A stretch of 64,000 nt of DNA from Nocardia australiensis (GTDB taxonomy: Bacteria; Actinomycetota; Actinomycetes; Mycobacteriales; Mycobacteriaceae), in NCBI RefSeq assembly GCF_020733705.1, contig NZ_JAJFZM010000001.1, positions 1,736,001-1,800,000 on the forward strand, read 5' to 3'. Below the pieces are notes generated by a model. That model made no database searches and had not been told where the DNA came from. It saw only the letters and a list, made by a program, of their open reading frames with translations. The stretch's first letter is position 1. The number at the start of each line of letters is the position of its first letter. Of this stretch, positions 36,736-46,616 are shown one piece after another. The translations under genes were made by a program, and so were the position numbers.

Positions 36736-36896
36736 GCGATGCCGGCACGGGAGTAGCCGACGACATTTTCGAACTCGGAGGCCGACGAGATATTCACACG
36801 ATCACCCACGACGACAGCATGGCATGGACCGTGTTCGACACCATCTGATCACTCGGACGTTCAGTGCACGTCGGTCGAACAGAGTAAGCAGACACG

Positions 36897-38471
36897 GTGA
36901 ACGCTCCCTCTCGTCCTCGAATTACCGCGCTCGCCGTCTTGTGCGTCGGTGTATTGGCCGCAGCCTGTTCGTCTTCGGACACGAAGGCGGATTTCACGGT
37001 GGCCAAGGACCAGCCGCTGGTGATTTCCCTGGATGACCTGATCGCCGCGACCGGCGGTAGTGCCGCGGTCGCGGTCGCCGATCCCGAACACGGTTCGCTG
37101 ACCCGCCGTCTCGATGGCGCGCTGGTCTATCAGCCGGAGGCCGGTTATACGGGCACCGATGAATTCGAGGTCACCACCACAGACGCGGTCCGGCTCTACA
37201 CCACCGACATTCCGCCGCTCGGTGATTTCGGCGCAACCACTGTGCAGGGCAGCGGTTTCGGCTCGGCGTGGACCCCGGTGCCCGGCAGCTCGGACGAGTT
37301 CTACGGCCTCACCGATCGTGGCCCGAACGTCGACGGCCCCGGCAAGAACGAGAAGCTCGCGCCGACACCGAATTTCGTCCCCAAGATCGGCCGTTTCAGG
37401 TTGGCCGGAAATCGCGCGACGCTGCAGTCCTCGATCGATCTGCACACCGCGAACGGCACTCCGTTCAATGGTCAGGTCGATATCGCCGCGAGCACCGGCG
37501 AAACCATTCGCGATCTGGCGGGAAATGTCTTGCCGCCCACCGATCACGGCCTCGATCCGGAGGGGCTGGTCGCATTGCCCGACGGGACGTTCTGGGTGTC
37601 CGACGAATACGGTCCGTTCCTGGTGCATTTCGACGCCAAGGGCGTCGAAATCGAACGGTTCGGCCCAGGTTCCGGCCTGCCGAAGGAACTTTCGCTGCGC
37701 ACCCCCAATCAGGGTATGGAGGGTCTGACCGTCACTCCGGACGGCGGCACGCTGGTCGGGTTGGTGCAGAGCGGCCTGAAGACCCCCGGCCTGGACGGCT
37801 CGGCCAAGGATGTGCCGATGACCCGCATCGTCACATTCGACCTGAAGACCAAGGCTGTCAAGGAATTCCTGCTGCCGCTACAGGATCCGAAGAACACCAA
37901 GGTCGCCGACTCCGAGATCACCGCGTTGAGCGCGACCACCTTCCTCGTCGACGAACGCGACGGCAATCTCGCCCCCAAGGCTGACAAGAAGCTGTGGACG
38001 GTGGACATCGCGGGCGCCACCGATGTCGGGCCGGAGTCGAAGGTCGCTGGCGCGCAATACGATCCGGAACGCGGCGGGCTGCTGGTCGAAGGCAAGCCGC
38101 TGGAGACCCTGGTCGGCACCGTCGCGACCGCCGATGGCGTCGCCGCGCTGACCAAGGCGGGCATCACTCCGGTGGCCAAGATTACGAACCTGGATCTGGC
38201 CGCCCTACTGAACGGTCTCGACGCCGACGGCAACTTCTACGGCCACGACAAGATCGAGGGCTTGGCGACCCTGGACGGCGGTAAGACCCTCTATATCGCC
38301 AACGACAGCGATTTCGGCCTCGCCGCGAGTACCGGTGACCAACCGCCGTTCGGGCTGAAGCCCAAGACGCTGCCCAACGGGGTACAGGGCACCGGTGAGA
38401 TCCTCTTCGTCGACACCACAAAGCTGCCCGCGAGGCTCGACACCCACACAGTCGCGCTGAAGATCGGCTAA
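36897..38471 (+). CDS. Esterase-like phytase-domain lipoprotein
   Basis: This 524-residue exported protein has a lipobox at LAAAC (Cys24), so it is probably membrane-anchored. An N-terminal section (LVYQPEAGYTGTDEFEV) resembles a cadherin/Ig-like domain. The rest is the phytase-like domain (FYGLTDRGPNVDGP, DLAGNVLPPTDHGLDPEGL, EGLATLDGGKTLYIANDSDFG). Members act on phosphate or phytate esters or lack a known substrate. A leaderless GTG start is likely. The 3' end overlaps the convergent DUF998 gene by four bases. Confidence 0.9.
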   Translation: MNAPSRPRITALAVLCVGVLAAACSSSDTKADFTVAKDQPLVISLDDLIAATGGSAAVAVADPEHGSLTRRLDGALVYQPEAGYTGTDEFEVTTTDAVRLYTTDIPPLGDFGATTVQGSGFGSAWTPVPGSSDEFYGLTDRGPNVDGPGKNEKLAPTPNFVPKIGRFRLAGNRATLQSSIDLHTANGTPFNGQVDIAASTGETIRDLAGNVLPPTDHGLDPEGLVALPDGTFWVSDEYGPFLVHFDAKGVEIERFGPGSGLPKELSLRTPNQGMEGLTVTPDGGTLVGLVQSGLKTPGLDGSAKDVPMTRIVTFDLKTKAVKEFLLPLQDPKNTKVADSEITALSATTFLVDERDGNLAPKADKKLWTVDIAGATDVGPESKVAGAQYDPERGGLLVEGKPLETLVGTVATADGVAALTKAGITPVAKITNLDLAALLNGLDADGNFYGHDKIEGLATLDGGKTLYIANDSDFGLAASTGDQPPFGLKPKTLPNGVQGTGEILFVDTTKLPARLDTHTVALKIG

Positions 38472-39184
38472 ATATTCGGATCGATCCATTCGCGGCCCTC
38501 CAGCACCACCGCCGCCGCGAGGGTGATCAACCACAGCGACATCGATCCGACCTGGATTCGTTGTGCGACACCGAGCGCGTAATGGCCTGGCAGGTTGTCG
38601 GCGACCAGCATCCACACCGTCGCCGCCGAACCGAGCACCAGCACCACGAGCCCGGCCTCCCGCAGGATTCGCCAGTGGTGGTACCGGAATGCGGCCACGC
38701 TGAACGCGAACGTCGCCACGGCGATCGCGGTCACCGCGATGGTGCTGGTCAGCGCGTGCGGCTGATGCAGTTGCGGGAACAGTCCGCTGCCGCCACCGCC
38801 GCACGCGCTGTTATCGGCCGGAGTGCAGTCGCGCAGCGGGAGCATCACATCGCCGATGGTCGCACTGGCGAAACAGAACAGCGCGACCCAGCCGACGGTG
38901 GTGAATCTGCGGCGAGGAAACAGCAGCAGCCCGGCAATCGACGCCGGGATCAGCAGCACGCCCACGATCTTGTCCGCCGTCGAGAACACCACGCGATAGG
39001 GCTTGCCCTCGGCGTCGAGTTCGCTGAGAAACGTATTGACCGCGTCAATGTGGATGGGCAGGACGAACTCGAGCAGCCAGGAGGAGTAACAGAGTCCGGC
39101 GATGGCGATGGCCGCCGCAATGAACCAGGAGACCACGCGTACGCGCCGTTCGGCGATCTGCTCGCTACCGGTCACGGGACCCAT
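38468..39184 (-). CDS. DUF998 family membrane protein
   Basis: This 238-residue protein has about six membrane helices. The extracytoplasmic loop MLPLRDCTPADNSACGGGGSG contains two cysteines that could form a disulfide. The layout and final helices match DUF998. ATG 39184 has AGGAG five bases upstream; the longer frame to 39250 is unnecessary. The function is unknown. Confidence 0.87.
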   Translation of the reverse strand: MGPVTGSEQIAERRVRVVSWFIAAAIAIAGLCYSSWLLEFVLPIHIDAVNTFLSELDAEGKPYRVVFSTADKIVGVLLIPASIAGLLLFPRRRFTTVGWVALFCFASATIGDVMLPLRDCTPADNSACGGGGSGLFPQLHQPHALTSTIAVTAIAVATFAFSVAAFRYHHWRILREAGLVVLVLGSAATVWMLVADNLPGHYALGVAQRIQVGSMSLWLITLAAAVVLEGREWIDPNI

Positions 39185-39303
39185 TCTCCTGCTTTCCACT
39201 GGTCCGGTGCTCAACGGTAGGTCGGTGTGTCCTATTCCTAGTCGGCGCACAGGGTCCTGTCAGGTCGATAGGACATGCTGGGATCGACGAAGGAGGAATA
39301 TCC

Positions 39304-39417
39304 ATGGTTGCTTTCGTAACGGCGGTGGCCGGTGTCGCGGTGGTGGCCGCGATGGCGGTGTCGGGCTATATGGCCGCGCACGCGCCACGCAGGCTGGTTC
39401 GAGTGCGTAGCCGCTAG
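39304..39417 (+). CDS. Small membrane protein of 37 residues
   Basis: A short gene with an excellent AAGGAGG seven bases before ATG 39304. It encodes a single hydrophobic helix (MVAFVTAVAGVAVVAAMAVS) followed by a basic tail APRRLVRVRSR, a typical positive-inside single-pass micropeptide. It overlaps the convergent vsr gene by four bases. It resembles nothing I can name. Confidence 0.65.
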   Translation: MVAFVTAVAGVAVVAAMAVSGYMAAHAPRRLVRVRSR

Positions 39418-39836
39418 CCGGCATCGAGGCTGGCCTGGACCCGGTCCGCGGCGGCGACAGCGTCCTCGTGCTCCCAGACCCGGACCACCACCCATCCCGC
39501 GTCGGCCAACGCCGCGTCGGTCGCGCGGTCCCTGGCCACATTGCCCTGTAGTTTGTCCGCCCACCACCGCGCGTTGTTCTTCGGATCGGTCGCGTGCTGT
39601 GGGCACCGATGCCAGAAACATCCGTCGACATAGACCGCGACCCGCCGCCGGGGAAACACCAGATCGGCGCGGCGACGCTGGCCGGGTAGTGGTGCCCGAT
39701 CGACGAAATACCGCAGGCCCCGCCGGTGCAGTTCCCGGCGCAGCGCAAGTTCGGGTTCGGTGCCGCTGCGTCGTTGCTTCGCCATTCGCGCACTCGTCGC
39801 CGCGTCCGTCGTGGGCCGGTGCGACCGCTGGCTCAT
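39414..39836 (-). CDS. vsr: Very short patch repair endonuclease Vsr
   Basis: Vsr nicks T:G mismatches formed by deamination of 5-methylcytosine. From ATG 39836 it has 140 residues. It shows ELALRRELHRRGLRYFVD and RRADLVFPRRRVAVYVDGCFWHRCPQHA, with the catalytic Asp and zinc/histidine cluster, then NARWWADKLQGN. The start overlaps the methyltransferase stop (ATGA), so the pair is co-translated, and the repair enzyme matches the methylation it follows. Confidence 0.93.
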   Translation of the reverse strand: MSQRSHRPTTDAATSARMAKQRRSGTEPELALRRELHRRGLRYFVDRAPLPGQRRRADLVFPRRRVAVYVDGCFWHRCPQHATDPKNNARWWADKLQGNVARDRATDAALADAGWVVVRVWEHEDAVAAADRVQASLDAG

Positions 39837-40987
39837 GCCGCCCAGCCGCCCATGCGATCGAGATGACTTTCCATATCGGCGAGGAATCCGGGCGGAAACC
39901 GGAGGCTGCCCATGCCGGTGCGGCGCAGGAATCCGGCGGTCGCGCGAGCTGATAGCAAACGGGAATCGGTGAGGAAGTTGTGTAGGTCCTCGTAGGGTTC
40001 GTGGACCGGCCACGTCGATACCGGCACCCGGTGGGCAACCCCGTGCCCGCCCCACGCGGCACTTGGCCACGGCGTGCCCGGTTCGAGCGGCTCGTCATCG
40101 GGAATCGAGTCCAGTGGTGCGGCCAGCCGGGCGCCGACCCACTCGGCCATCCGCACATTCACCGCGTTGCCGACCAGCTTCCACCGATGCCCGTCGCGCA
40201 CGCTCGGCGCGTCGGTCGCGGGCGCGGTCCAGCCGGAATCGAAGCCCTGCAACCGTTCTCCGTCGATGATGCCCGGCGTGACCACCTCTCCCGACGGCAA
40301 TCGCACCGCGGGTGGGCTGGCGATGCCGAGCGCCGAACCGCCCTTGATGGTCGGTATCGCGTTCACCGCCCAGCCGAGGCCGCGCACGCCCTCGGTCCAA
40401 TAGAAGCCGCAGGGATCGCGTTCGGGATCGCCGAGAATGCGTGGGCCCGCGTCGTCACCGAACAGCACCGGCCGCGGATCCTCGGTGCGGGAGGCGAGCA
40501 TCAGTACCCGCTGCCTGCGCTGCGGCAGCCCGAACGCGCGTGCGTCGACAACCCGGTAAGCCCAGGTGTAGCCGAGTTCCTCCAGTGCCGCGGTGATATG
40601 CCGCATGGCGGCGCCACGCCCGAGTTGCAGCATGAACGGGACGTTCTCGATCAGCAGCCAGCGTGGCCCACGCCGCCTGCGCACCAGCCGGAACACCTCG
40701 TCGACCAGGCCGGAGCGTTTGCCGGTAATGCCCGCGGTGCGCCCGGCTTGTGACAAGTCCTGGCACGGGAAGCCGGCCGCGACCAGTTCGGTCCCGGCTG
40801 GAATGGCGCGCAGCCTGGTGATATCGCCGTGCAGCGGCACCTCAGGGAAGCGCGCGGCGAGCACCGCCTTGGCGCCGGGTTCGATTTCGCAGAGCAACTC
40901 GGTGTCCCAGCCGTGCGCGCCGAGTCCGAGCTCCAGCCCGCCGATTCCGGCGAACAGCCCGACCATCCGCCCGCCCGCCACAGTCAT
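39833..40987 (-). CDS. DNA cytosine-5 methyltransferase
   Basis: This 384-residue m5C methyltransferase has SAM motif LFAGIGGLELGL (11-22), catalytic Cys75 in FPCQDLSQAG, ENVPFMLQLG, QRRQRVLML and the C-terminal GNAVNVRMAEW motif X. The target domain lies between. ATG 40987 has AAAGGG upstream; GTG 41005 is the longer option. No restriction endonuclease is adjacent; only vsr follows. It is therefore either an orphan methyltransferase or a remnant of a restriction system. Confidence 0.93.
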   Translation of the reverse strand: MTVAGGRMVGLFAGIGGLELGLGAHGWDTELLCEIEPGAKAVLAARFPEVPLHGDITRLRAIPAGTELVAAGFPCQDLSQAGRTAGITGKRSGLVDEVFRLVRRRRGPRWLLIENVPFMLQLGRGAAMRHITAALEELGYTWAYRVVDARAFGLPQRRQRVLMLASRTEDPRPVLFGDDAGPRILGDPERDPCGFYWTEGVRGLGWAVNAIPTIKGGSALGIASPPAVRLPSGEVVTPGIIDGERLQGFDSGWTAPATDAPSVRDGHRWKLVGNAVNVRMAEWVGARLAAPLDSIPDDEPLEPGTPWPSAAWGGHGVAHRVPVSTWPVHEPYEDLHNFLTDSRLLSARATAGFLRRTGMGSLRFPPGFLADMESHLDRMGGWAA

Positions 40988-41005
40988 CCCTTTCCGCGAT
41001 TCCAC

Positions 41006-41319
41006 GACGGGGCGGCGGCAGATCGCTCGAGTTGCTTGCAGATCGCTCGAGACCGCGCGCTCCGTGCTCGTAGGAGCAGGTTACTCGAGTCGTGGTCGTC
41101 GCGATGGCGACGGCCGGGTGTCTTGCCGTGGGTCCTGGCGGCTACCGCTGATCTCAAGCGGCATAATGCCTGCAGGCCGAGTCACGTCATGGCCCGCTCA
41201 AAGGCCAGGAGGCGTATCTGCTCCTGACCACTGCTGATCTCCCGCCGCTCCAGCTCTACCGCTCGAGTATCGACGCGCAGTCCCCGGTTCTTCCAAGTGA
41301 TGCCAGGAAAGTGAGCGAG
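41006..41319. other. Intergenic region between the methyltransferase and KasA-like genes
   Basis: These 314 bases hold the divergent promoters. A 14-base direct repeat, GCAGATCGCTCGAG, occurs at 41018-41031 and 41038-41051, just upstream of the methyltransferase. No gene is supported. Confidence 0.5.
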
Positions 41320-42570
41320 ATGCAGATTCCGTCCACCAAGAACGGGAACTATCCCAACGTTGTCGTGACCAGCCTCGCCGCGACCACATCGATTGCGGGC
41401 GATGTCGATTCGACCTGGAAGGGTCTGCTCAACGGCGAGAGCGGCATCGACCTCCTCGAAGACACTTTCCTCGACGACTTCGGCCTGCCGGTGCGTATCG
41501 GCGGCCATCTGAAGGTCGCGCCGAGCGCGGCGCTGTCGCGCAGCGAGACCAGGTACCTGTCGTATGTGGAGCAGATGGCGATCTGCCTCGCTCGCGAGGT
41601 GTGGCGCAACGCGGGCAGCCCGCAGGTCGACCCCGAGCGGCTCGGGGTTGCGATCGGCACCGGACTCGGTGGTGCCGAGGCGATCATCGATGCCCGCGAC
41701 AAGCTGGAAAACGGTGGCTACCGCAAGGTTTCGCCACTGACCGTGCAGGCGATCATGCCCAACGGTGCCGCCGCGTGTGTCGGATTGGAGCTCGGTGCGC
41801 GTGCTGGAGTCGTTACCCCGGTTTCGGCCTGCTCGTCGGGTTCGGAGGCGGTGGCCAACGCGTGGCGGATGATCGTCATGGGCGATGCCGATATGGTCGT
41901 CACCGGTGGTGTCGAGGGTTCCATCCAGGCGCTGCCGATCGCGGCGTTCACCATGATGCGCGCGATGAGCACACGCAACGACAACCCGAAAAGCGCCTCG
42001 CGGCCCTTCGATTCCGACCGCGACGGATTCGTGTTCGGTGAGGCCGGGGCGATGATGATCATTGAGACCGAGGAGCACGCCAAAGCGCGTGGCGCGACAA
42101 TTCACGCGCGGCTGATGGGGGCGGGTATCACCTCTGACGGATTCCATCTGGTCGCCCCTGATCCCGATGGCACCGGCGCCGCGCGTGCGATGACGCGTGC
42201 GCTACAGACCGCGGGATTGTACAAAAGCGATGTGAACCACATCAACGCGCACGCGACCGCGACCCCGATCGGCGACACCGCCGAGGCACGCGCGATCAGC
42301 AAGGCTGTCGGTAGTCATGCGTCGGTGTACGCGCCGAAATCCGCGCTCGGTCATTCGATCGGCGCGGTCGGCGCACTGGAGTCGGTGATCACGGTGCTGA
42401 GTGTTCGCGACAGCATCGTCCCGCCGACCCTCAACCTGGAAAACCAGGATCCTGAGATCGATCTGGACATCGTCAAGGGGCAATCGCGCCCCGGTCGGAT
42501 CGACTACGCGGTGAACAATTCCTTCGGCTTCGGCGGGCACAACGTCGCGCTCGCTTTCGGCCGGTACTGA
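41320..42570 (+). CDS. KasA-like beta-ketoacyl-ACP synthase
   Basis: This FAS-II condensing enzyme probably extends meromycolate-type chains. From ATG 41320 (AGGAAAG upstream) it has 416 residues, the same length as mycobacterial KasA. The active residues then fall at Cys171, His311, Lys340 and His345. It carries [10 protein letters not shown], then [11 protein letters not shown] (the usual form is NAHGTATPIGD) and [20 protein letters not shown] 41311 is rejected because its ribosome site would be only two bases away. It stands alone, not with fabD-acpM-kasB, and precedes a FadD32-like gene. Confidence 0.92.
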   Translation: MQIPSTKNGNYPNVVVTSLAATTSIAGDVDSTWKGLLNGESGIDLLEDTFLDDFGLPVRIGGHLKVAPSAALSRSETRYLSYVEQMAICLAREVWRNAGSPQVDPERLGVAIGTGLGGAEAIIDARDKLENGGYRKVSPLTVQAIMPNGAAACVGLELGARAGVVTPVSACSSGSEAVANAWRMIVMGDADMVVTGGVEGSIQALPIAAFTMMRAMSTRNDNPKSASRPFDSDRDGFVFGEAGAMMIIETEEHAKARGATIHARLMGAGITSDGFHLVAPDPDGTGAARAMTRALQTAGLYKSDVNHINAHATATPIGDTAEARAISKAVGSHASVYAPKSALGHSIGAVGALESVITVLSVRDSIVPPTLNLENQDPEIDLDIVKGQSRPGRIDYAVNNSFGFGGHNVALAFGRY

Positions 42571-42676
42571 GTGCCCCGGGGCCGGGAAACCTGCTAGCCT
42601 TCCCGGCGCTTCCGGTGTCGATCTGTGTTCGGTGTCACTGCACGTTTTCGTGCGGGCGTTGGAAAAGGATGGGGCG

Positions 42677-44581
42677 ATGATCGGCGAGACCTTTGACGAT
42701 TATTTGGACGAACAGGGCAATATCAAGATCCTGGGCGACAAAACCTTGATCGATTTCGTCGATAAGCACAGCGCGGAGAACGGGGACGGGCTCGCGTACC
42801 GCTACATCGACTATTCGCGTGAGCGCGATGGCGATTATCAGGACCTGACCTGGCGCGAGTTCGGGGTTCGACTGCGCGCGGTCGCGGCCAGGCTGCAGCA
42901 GGTGTCACAGCCGGGGGACCGGGTCGCGATCCTGGCCCCGCAGGGACTCGACTATGTCATCTCCATTTTCGCCGCCGTATACGCGGGCAATATCGCGGTT
43001 CCGCTGTTCGATCCCGAGGAACAGGGGCACACCGATCGCCTGCACGCGGTGCTCGGCGATTGCGCGCCCGCGGTCATCCTGACCGTCGGCTCCGCCGCGT
43101 CGGGGGTGCGAAATCTCTTCCGGCACCTGTCCGCGGCGCAGCGACCGCGCATGATCGCCGTCGACGCGATCCCCGACAGTGTCGGCGCCACCTGGGTGCG
43201 GCCGGAGATCAATATCGACAGCGTCGCGTATCTGCAATACACCTCGGGGTCCACCAGAACCCCCGCGGGCGTGGAGATCACCCATCGGGCGGTTGGCACG
43301 AATCTGCTGCAGATGATCGACGCGATCGGCGTCACCGAGAACTCGCGTGGCGTCACGTGGCTGCCGCTGTTCCACGACATGGGCCTGCTGTGCGTGATCC
43401 TGCCGACGATCGGCGGTGGATTCATCACGATCATGTCGCCGAGCGCCTTCGTGCGTCGCCCGTATCGCTGGATCAAGGAATTGGCCGCCGCCTCCGACGG
43501 TGCCGGAACCTTTGCCGCCGCACCGAACTTCGCGTTCGAACATGCAGCCGCCCGCGGCAAGCCGAAGGCAGGTGAGTCGCTCGATCTGTCGAATGTGATC
43601 GGGCTGATCAATGGCAGCGAGCCGGTTTCAGTGTCATCGATGACGAAGTTCAATGACGCGTTCGCACCCTATGGCCTGCCCAAGACGGCGATCAAGCCGT
43701 GCTACGGGATGGCCGAGGCGACATTGTTCGTTTCGGCGACCAAGGCCGAGGACGACGCGAGGGTCGTCTACGTCGATCGGCACGAATTGAATGCCGGACG
43801 TATGGTCCAGGTCGATTCGGGCACCGATAACGCCATCGCCCAGGTGTCGTGTGGTTATGTCGCGTTGTCGCAGTGGGCGGTGATCGTCGATCCCGAGACC
43901 GGCACCGAGCGGGCCGACGGCCGGGTCGGCGAGATCTGGTTACACGGCGAGAACATGGGCATCGGATATTGGGGACGCCCGGAGGAAACCGTGCAGACTT
44001 TCCACAACACGCTTGCCACCCGGCTGCCCGAAGGCAGTCATGCCGAGGGGACCGGCGCGGGCGCGCAGTGGATGCGGACCGGCGACTTCGGCGTCTATCT
44101 CGACGGCGAGCTGTATATCACCGGGCGGGTGAAGGATCTGGTGATCGTCGACGGTCGCAATCACTACCCGCAGGACCTGGAGTTCTCCGCCCAGGAGGCC
44201 AGCACCGCGCTACGTCCCGGCTTTGTCGCCGCGTTCTCGGTGCCAGCGAACCAGTTGCCCGCGTTGGTATTCGAGCACGGAAGCAATTCCGGCCTTGCCT
44301 TCGGCCCCGACGACACCTCCGAGCAACTCGTGGTCGTCGCCGAGCGCGGTACCGGGGCGGCTAAGGCAGATCCGCGGCCGATCGCCGATACCGTCCGGGC
44401 GGCGATCGCGCAGCGCCACGGCGTAACCGTGCGCGACCTGCTGCTGGTTCCCGCGGGTTCGATTCCGCGGACCTCCAGCGGCAAGATCGCCAGGCGCGCG
44501 TGCCGGGCGGCCTATGTCGAGGGCACGCTGCGCGGCGGATATCAGCAGCAGGACTTCCCGGACGCGTCGGCCGAGCCGTAG
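42677..44581 (+). CDS. Long-chain fatty-acid-AMP ligase, FadD32-like
   Basis: This 634-residue FAAL activates a fatty acid as an acyl-adenylate for loading onto a synthase. It contains [18 protein letters not shown] (ATP motif), [56 protein letters not shown] and [13 protein letters not shown]. It aligns closely with FadD32, which feeds Pks13. ATG 42677 has AAGGA upstream. The normal partners pks13 and accD4 are not here; the KasA-like gene is 106 bases before it. It may be a paralogue or a relocated FadD32. Confidence 0.92.
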   Translation: MIGETFDDYLDEQGNIKILGDKTLIDFVDKHSAENGDGLAYRYIDYSRERDGDYQDLTWREFGVRLRAVAARLQQVSQPGDRVAILAPQGLDYVISIFAAVYAGNIAVPLFDPEEQGHTDRLHAVLGDCAPAVILTVGSAASGVRNLFRHLSAAQRPRMIAVDAIPDSVGATWVRPEINIDSVAYLQYTSGSTRTPAGVEITHRAVGTNLLQMIDAIGVTENSRGVTWLPLFHDMGLLCVILPTIGGGFITIMSPSAFVRRPYRWIKELAAASDGAGTFAAAPNFAFEHAAARGKPKAGESLDLSNVIGLINGSEPVSVSSMTKFNDAFAPYGLPKTAIKPCYGMAEATLFVSATKAEDDARVVYVDRHELNAGRMVQVDSGTDNAIAQVSCGYVALSQWAVIVDPETGTERADGRVGEIWLHGENMGIGYWGRPEETVQTFHNTLATRLPEGSHAEGTGAGAQWMRTGDFGVYLDGELYITGRVKDLVIVDGRNHYPQDLEFSAQEASTALRPGFVAAFSVPANQLPALVFEHGSNSGLAFGPDDTSEQLVVVAERGTGAAKADPRPIADTVRAAIAQRHGVTVRDLLLVPAGSIPRTSSGKIARRACRAAYVEGTLRGGYQQQDFPDASAEP

Positions 44582-44795
44582 ACACGACGCACAAGTGTGT
44601 AGTTGACCCTTGACCTCGAGATTGCTCGAGGTTGTTGGCTGTGGGGATGAGTGTGGTGCGACGGTATCGGCCAACCGAAAAAATCGGTTGGCCGATCCGG
44701 GTGTCGATGCGACGCTGGAATGTCGGACCCCGGTGCGAACATCACCGCGTGGACCGTTCGCGACACCGCCAATCCACGGACCACGAGGGGGAGCA

Positions 44796-46616
44796 TTGTC
44801 AGTCGCACTCGATAGGCCATCGGTCGAATCGGAGGCCGATAGACCGGAGCGGCCCGCCGCCGCGCCGCCAGGTCGCCTGCATTCGCTACGCCGCCTGCTG
44901 CCCTACCTGCGACCGCATCGCGTGCCGCTGCTCGGGGCAACCGCGCTCGCCGCGGTCGCATCGTTGACCGCGATCGTGATTCCGTTGATCGTCGCGCGAA
45001 TCATCGACGGACCGATCGCGCAGCGCAATGTCGCGGGCGTGGTGTTGCCGGTGCTCGCGGTACTGGCTCTCGGGTTATTGGAGGCGCTGGGCGTGTGGGG
45101 GCGGCGGTGGCTGGTCTCCAAGCCGGCGGCGCAGTTCGAAATCAACATGCGCGCCAAGATCTTTCGCAAGTTGCAGGCGCTTGCCATCGGACGCCACGAT
45201 GCCTGGGAATCGGGTCAGCTGCTTTCGCGTGCGATCGACGACATGGCCACGTTGCGCCGGTTCGTCGCTTTCGCCGGGCCGTTCCTGATCATCCACTCCA
45301 TCATCATTCCGGTCGGCCTGGTCGCGCTGTGCGTGCTGAACTGGCGGATCGGCCTGATCTTCGGGATCATCGCGATTCCACTGATCTACATCTGCGCCCG
45401 CTTCGAGCGGCGCTATTCGGTGGCGTCGCGGCGCTCGCAGGATCAGACCGGCGATCTGGCCACAACCGCCGAGGAATCGGCGCAGGGTGTCAGGGTTTTG
45501 AAGGCGTTCGGTCGCGGCGCTTTCTTCGGTGCCCGCTTTACCGCGCAGTCACGCGAACTGCGGCAGACCGAACTGCTGAAGGTGCGGTTGGACGCGACGC
45601 TGTGGTCGGCAATGGTGTGCTTGCCGCAGTTGGCCATTGCCTTCGCGCTCGGTTACGGGAGCTACGCCGTCGCGCACGCCACGATGTCGCTCGGCACTCT
45701 GGTCGCGGCGATCACGCTGGCGACCTTCCTGCAGTGGCCGATCATCTGGACCGGTTTCCTGCTCACCGAGCTCAATGACGCGCGCACCGCCGCGGACCGG
45801 TACTGGGAGATCATCGACACCCCCATCGACATCACCGACCCAGCGCATCCGGTGGAATTGCCAACCCGGATCGCGGGCAAATTGGCGTTGGACGGCGTGC
45901 GATTCGCCTTCCCTGATGCGAAAGGTGAAGTACTGCACGATGTTTCGCTCGAAATCCGGCCGGGTGAGACGGTGGCGCTCGTCGGTGCTACCGGCAGCGG
46001 AAAGACCGCGCTGCTCAACCTGATTCCCCGGCTCTACGACGCCACCGGCGGCGTGATCACCATCGACGGCATCGATATCGCCTCGATGCGGGTGGACGAT
46101 CTACGCTCACTGGTTTCGGTCGCGTTCGAGGAACCGGTGCTGTTCTCGGCGAGTGTGCGGGAAAACGTCGCGCTCGGCGAACCGGAGGCCACCGATGCCG
46201 ATGTGCGGCGCGCACTCGATGTCGCCCAGGCCGCCGATTTCGTCGCCGAGCTGCCGTGGGGACTCGACACCAGAATCGGTGAGCAGGGACTCAGCCTGTC
46301 CGGTGGCCAGCGCCAGCGGCTTGCACTGGCCCGTGCGGTGCTGGCCGAACGCGGCCTCGGCGATCGGACTCGCATCATGGTGCTCGACGACCCACTGTCC
46401 GCGCTGGACGTGGAAACCGAAGAGCGCGTGCAGGAACGGCTGCGGACGGTGCTGGCCGGCGCGACCACACTGCTGGTCGCGCACCGTCCCTCGACGGCGG
46501 CGCTGGCGGACCGGGTCGCGGTGCTGGACGACGGGCGGATCGTCGCCGAAGGCACCCACGACCACCTACTTCGGACAAGTACTCGCTACCGCGAGCTGAT
46601 GGGAGGTGAATCATGA
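44796..46616 (+). CDS. ABC exporter half-transporter, degenerate catalytic Glu (pair 1, subunit A)
   Basis: This 606-residue six-helix membrane domain plus ATPase has Walker A GATGSGKTALLN, signature LSGGQRQRLALARAV, Walker B MVLDDPLSALDV and the H-loop VAHRPS. The catalytic glutamate after Walker B is Asp (LDDP instead of LDEA). TTG 44796 has GGGGGAG at a good distance. Its stop overlaps the start of the partner at 46613, so the two form a heterodimer. The substrate is unknown; lipid or drug export is typical. Confidence 0.9.
   Translation: MSVALDRPSVESEADRPERPAAAPPGRLHSLRRLLPYLRPHRVPLLGATALAAVASLTAIVIPLIVARIIDGPIAQRNVAGVVLPVLAVLALGLLEALGVWGRRWLVSKPAAQFEINMRAKIFRKLQALAIGRHDAWESGQLLSRAIDDMATLRRFVAFAGPFLIIHSIIIPVGLVALCVLNWRIGLIFGIIAIPLIYICARFERRYSVASRRSQDQTGDLATTAEESAQGVRVLKAFGRGAFFGARFTAQSRELRQTELLKVRLDATLWSAMVCLPQLAIAFALGYGSYAVAHATMSLGTLVAAITLATFLQWPIIWTGFLLTELNDARTAADRYWEIIDTPIDITDPAHPVELPTRIAGKLALDGVRFAFPDAKGEVLHDVSLEIRPGETVALVGATGSGKTALLNLIPRLYDATGGVITIDGIDIASMRVDDLRSLVSVAFEEPVLFSASVRENVALGEPEATDADVRRALDVAQAADFVAELPWGLDTRIGEQGLSLSGGQRQRLALARAVLAERGLGDRTRIMVLDDPLSALDVETEERVQERLRTVLAGATTLLVAHRPSTAALADRVAVLDDGRIVAEGTHDHLLRTSTRYRELMGGES

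Noticed and set aside
36885..36890. TAAGCA six bases before the GTG of the phytase-like gene as another leaderless box
   Set aside because: The last base of the box is A rather than the conserved T, so it was not counted in the leaderless set.
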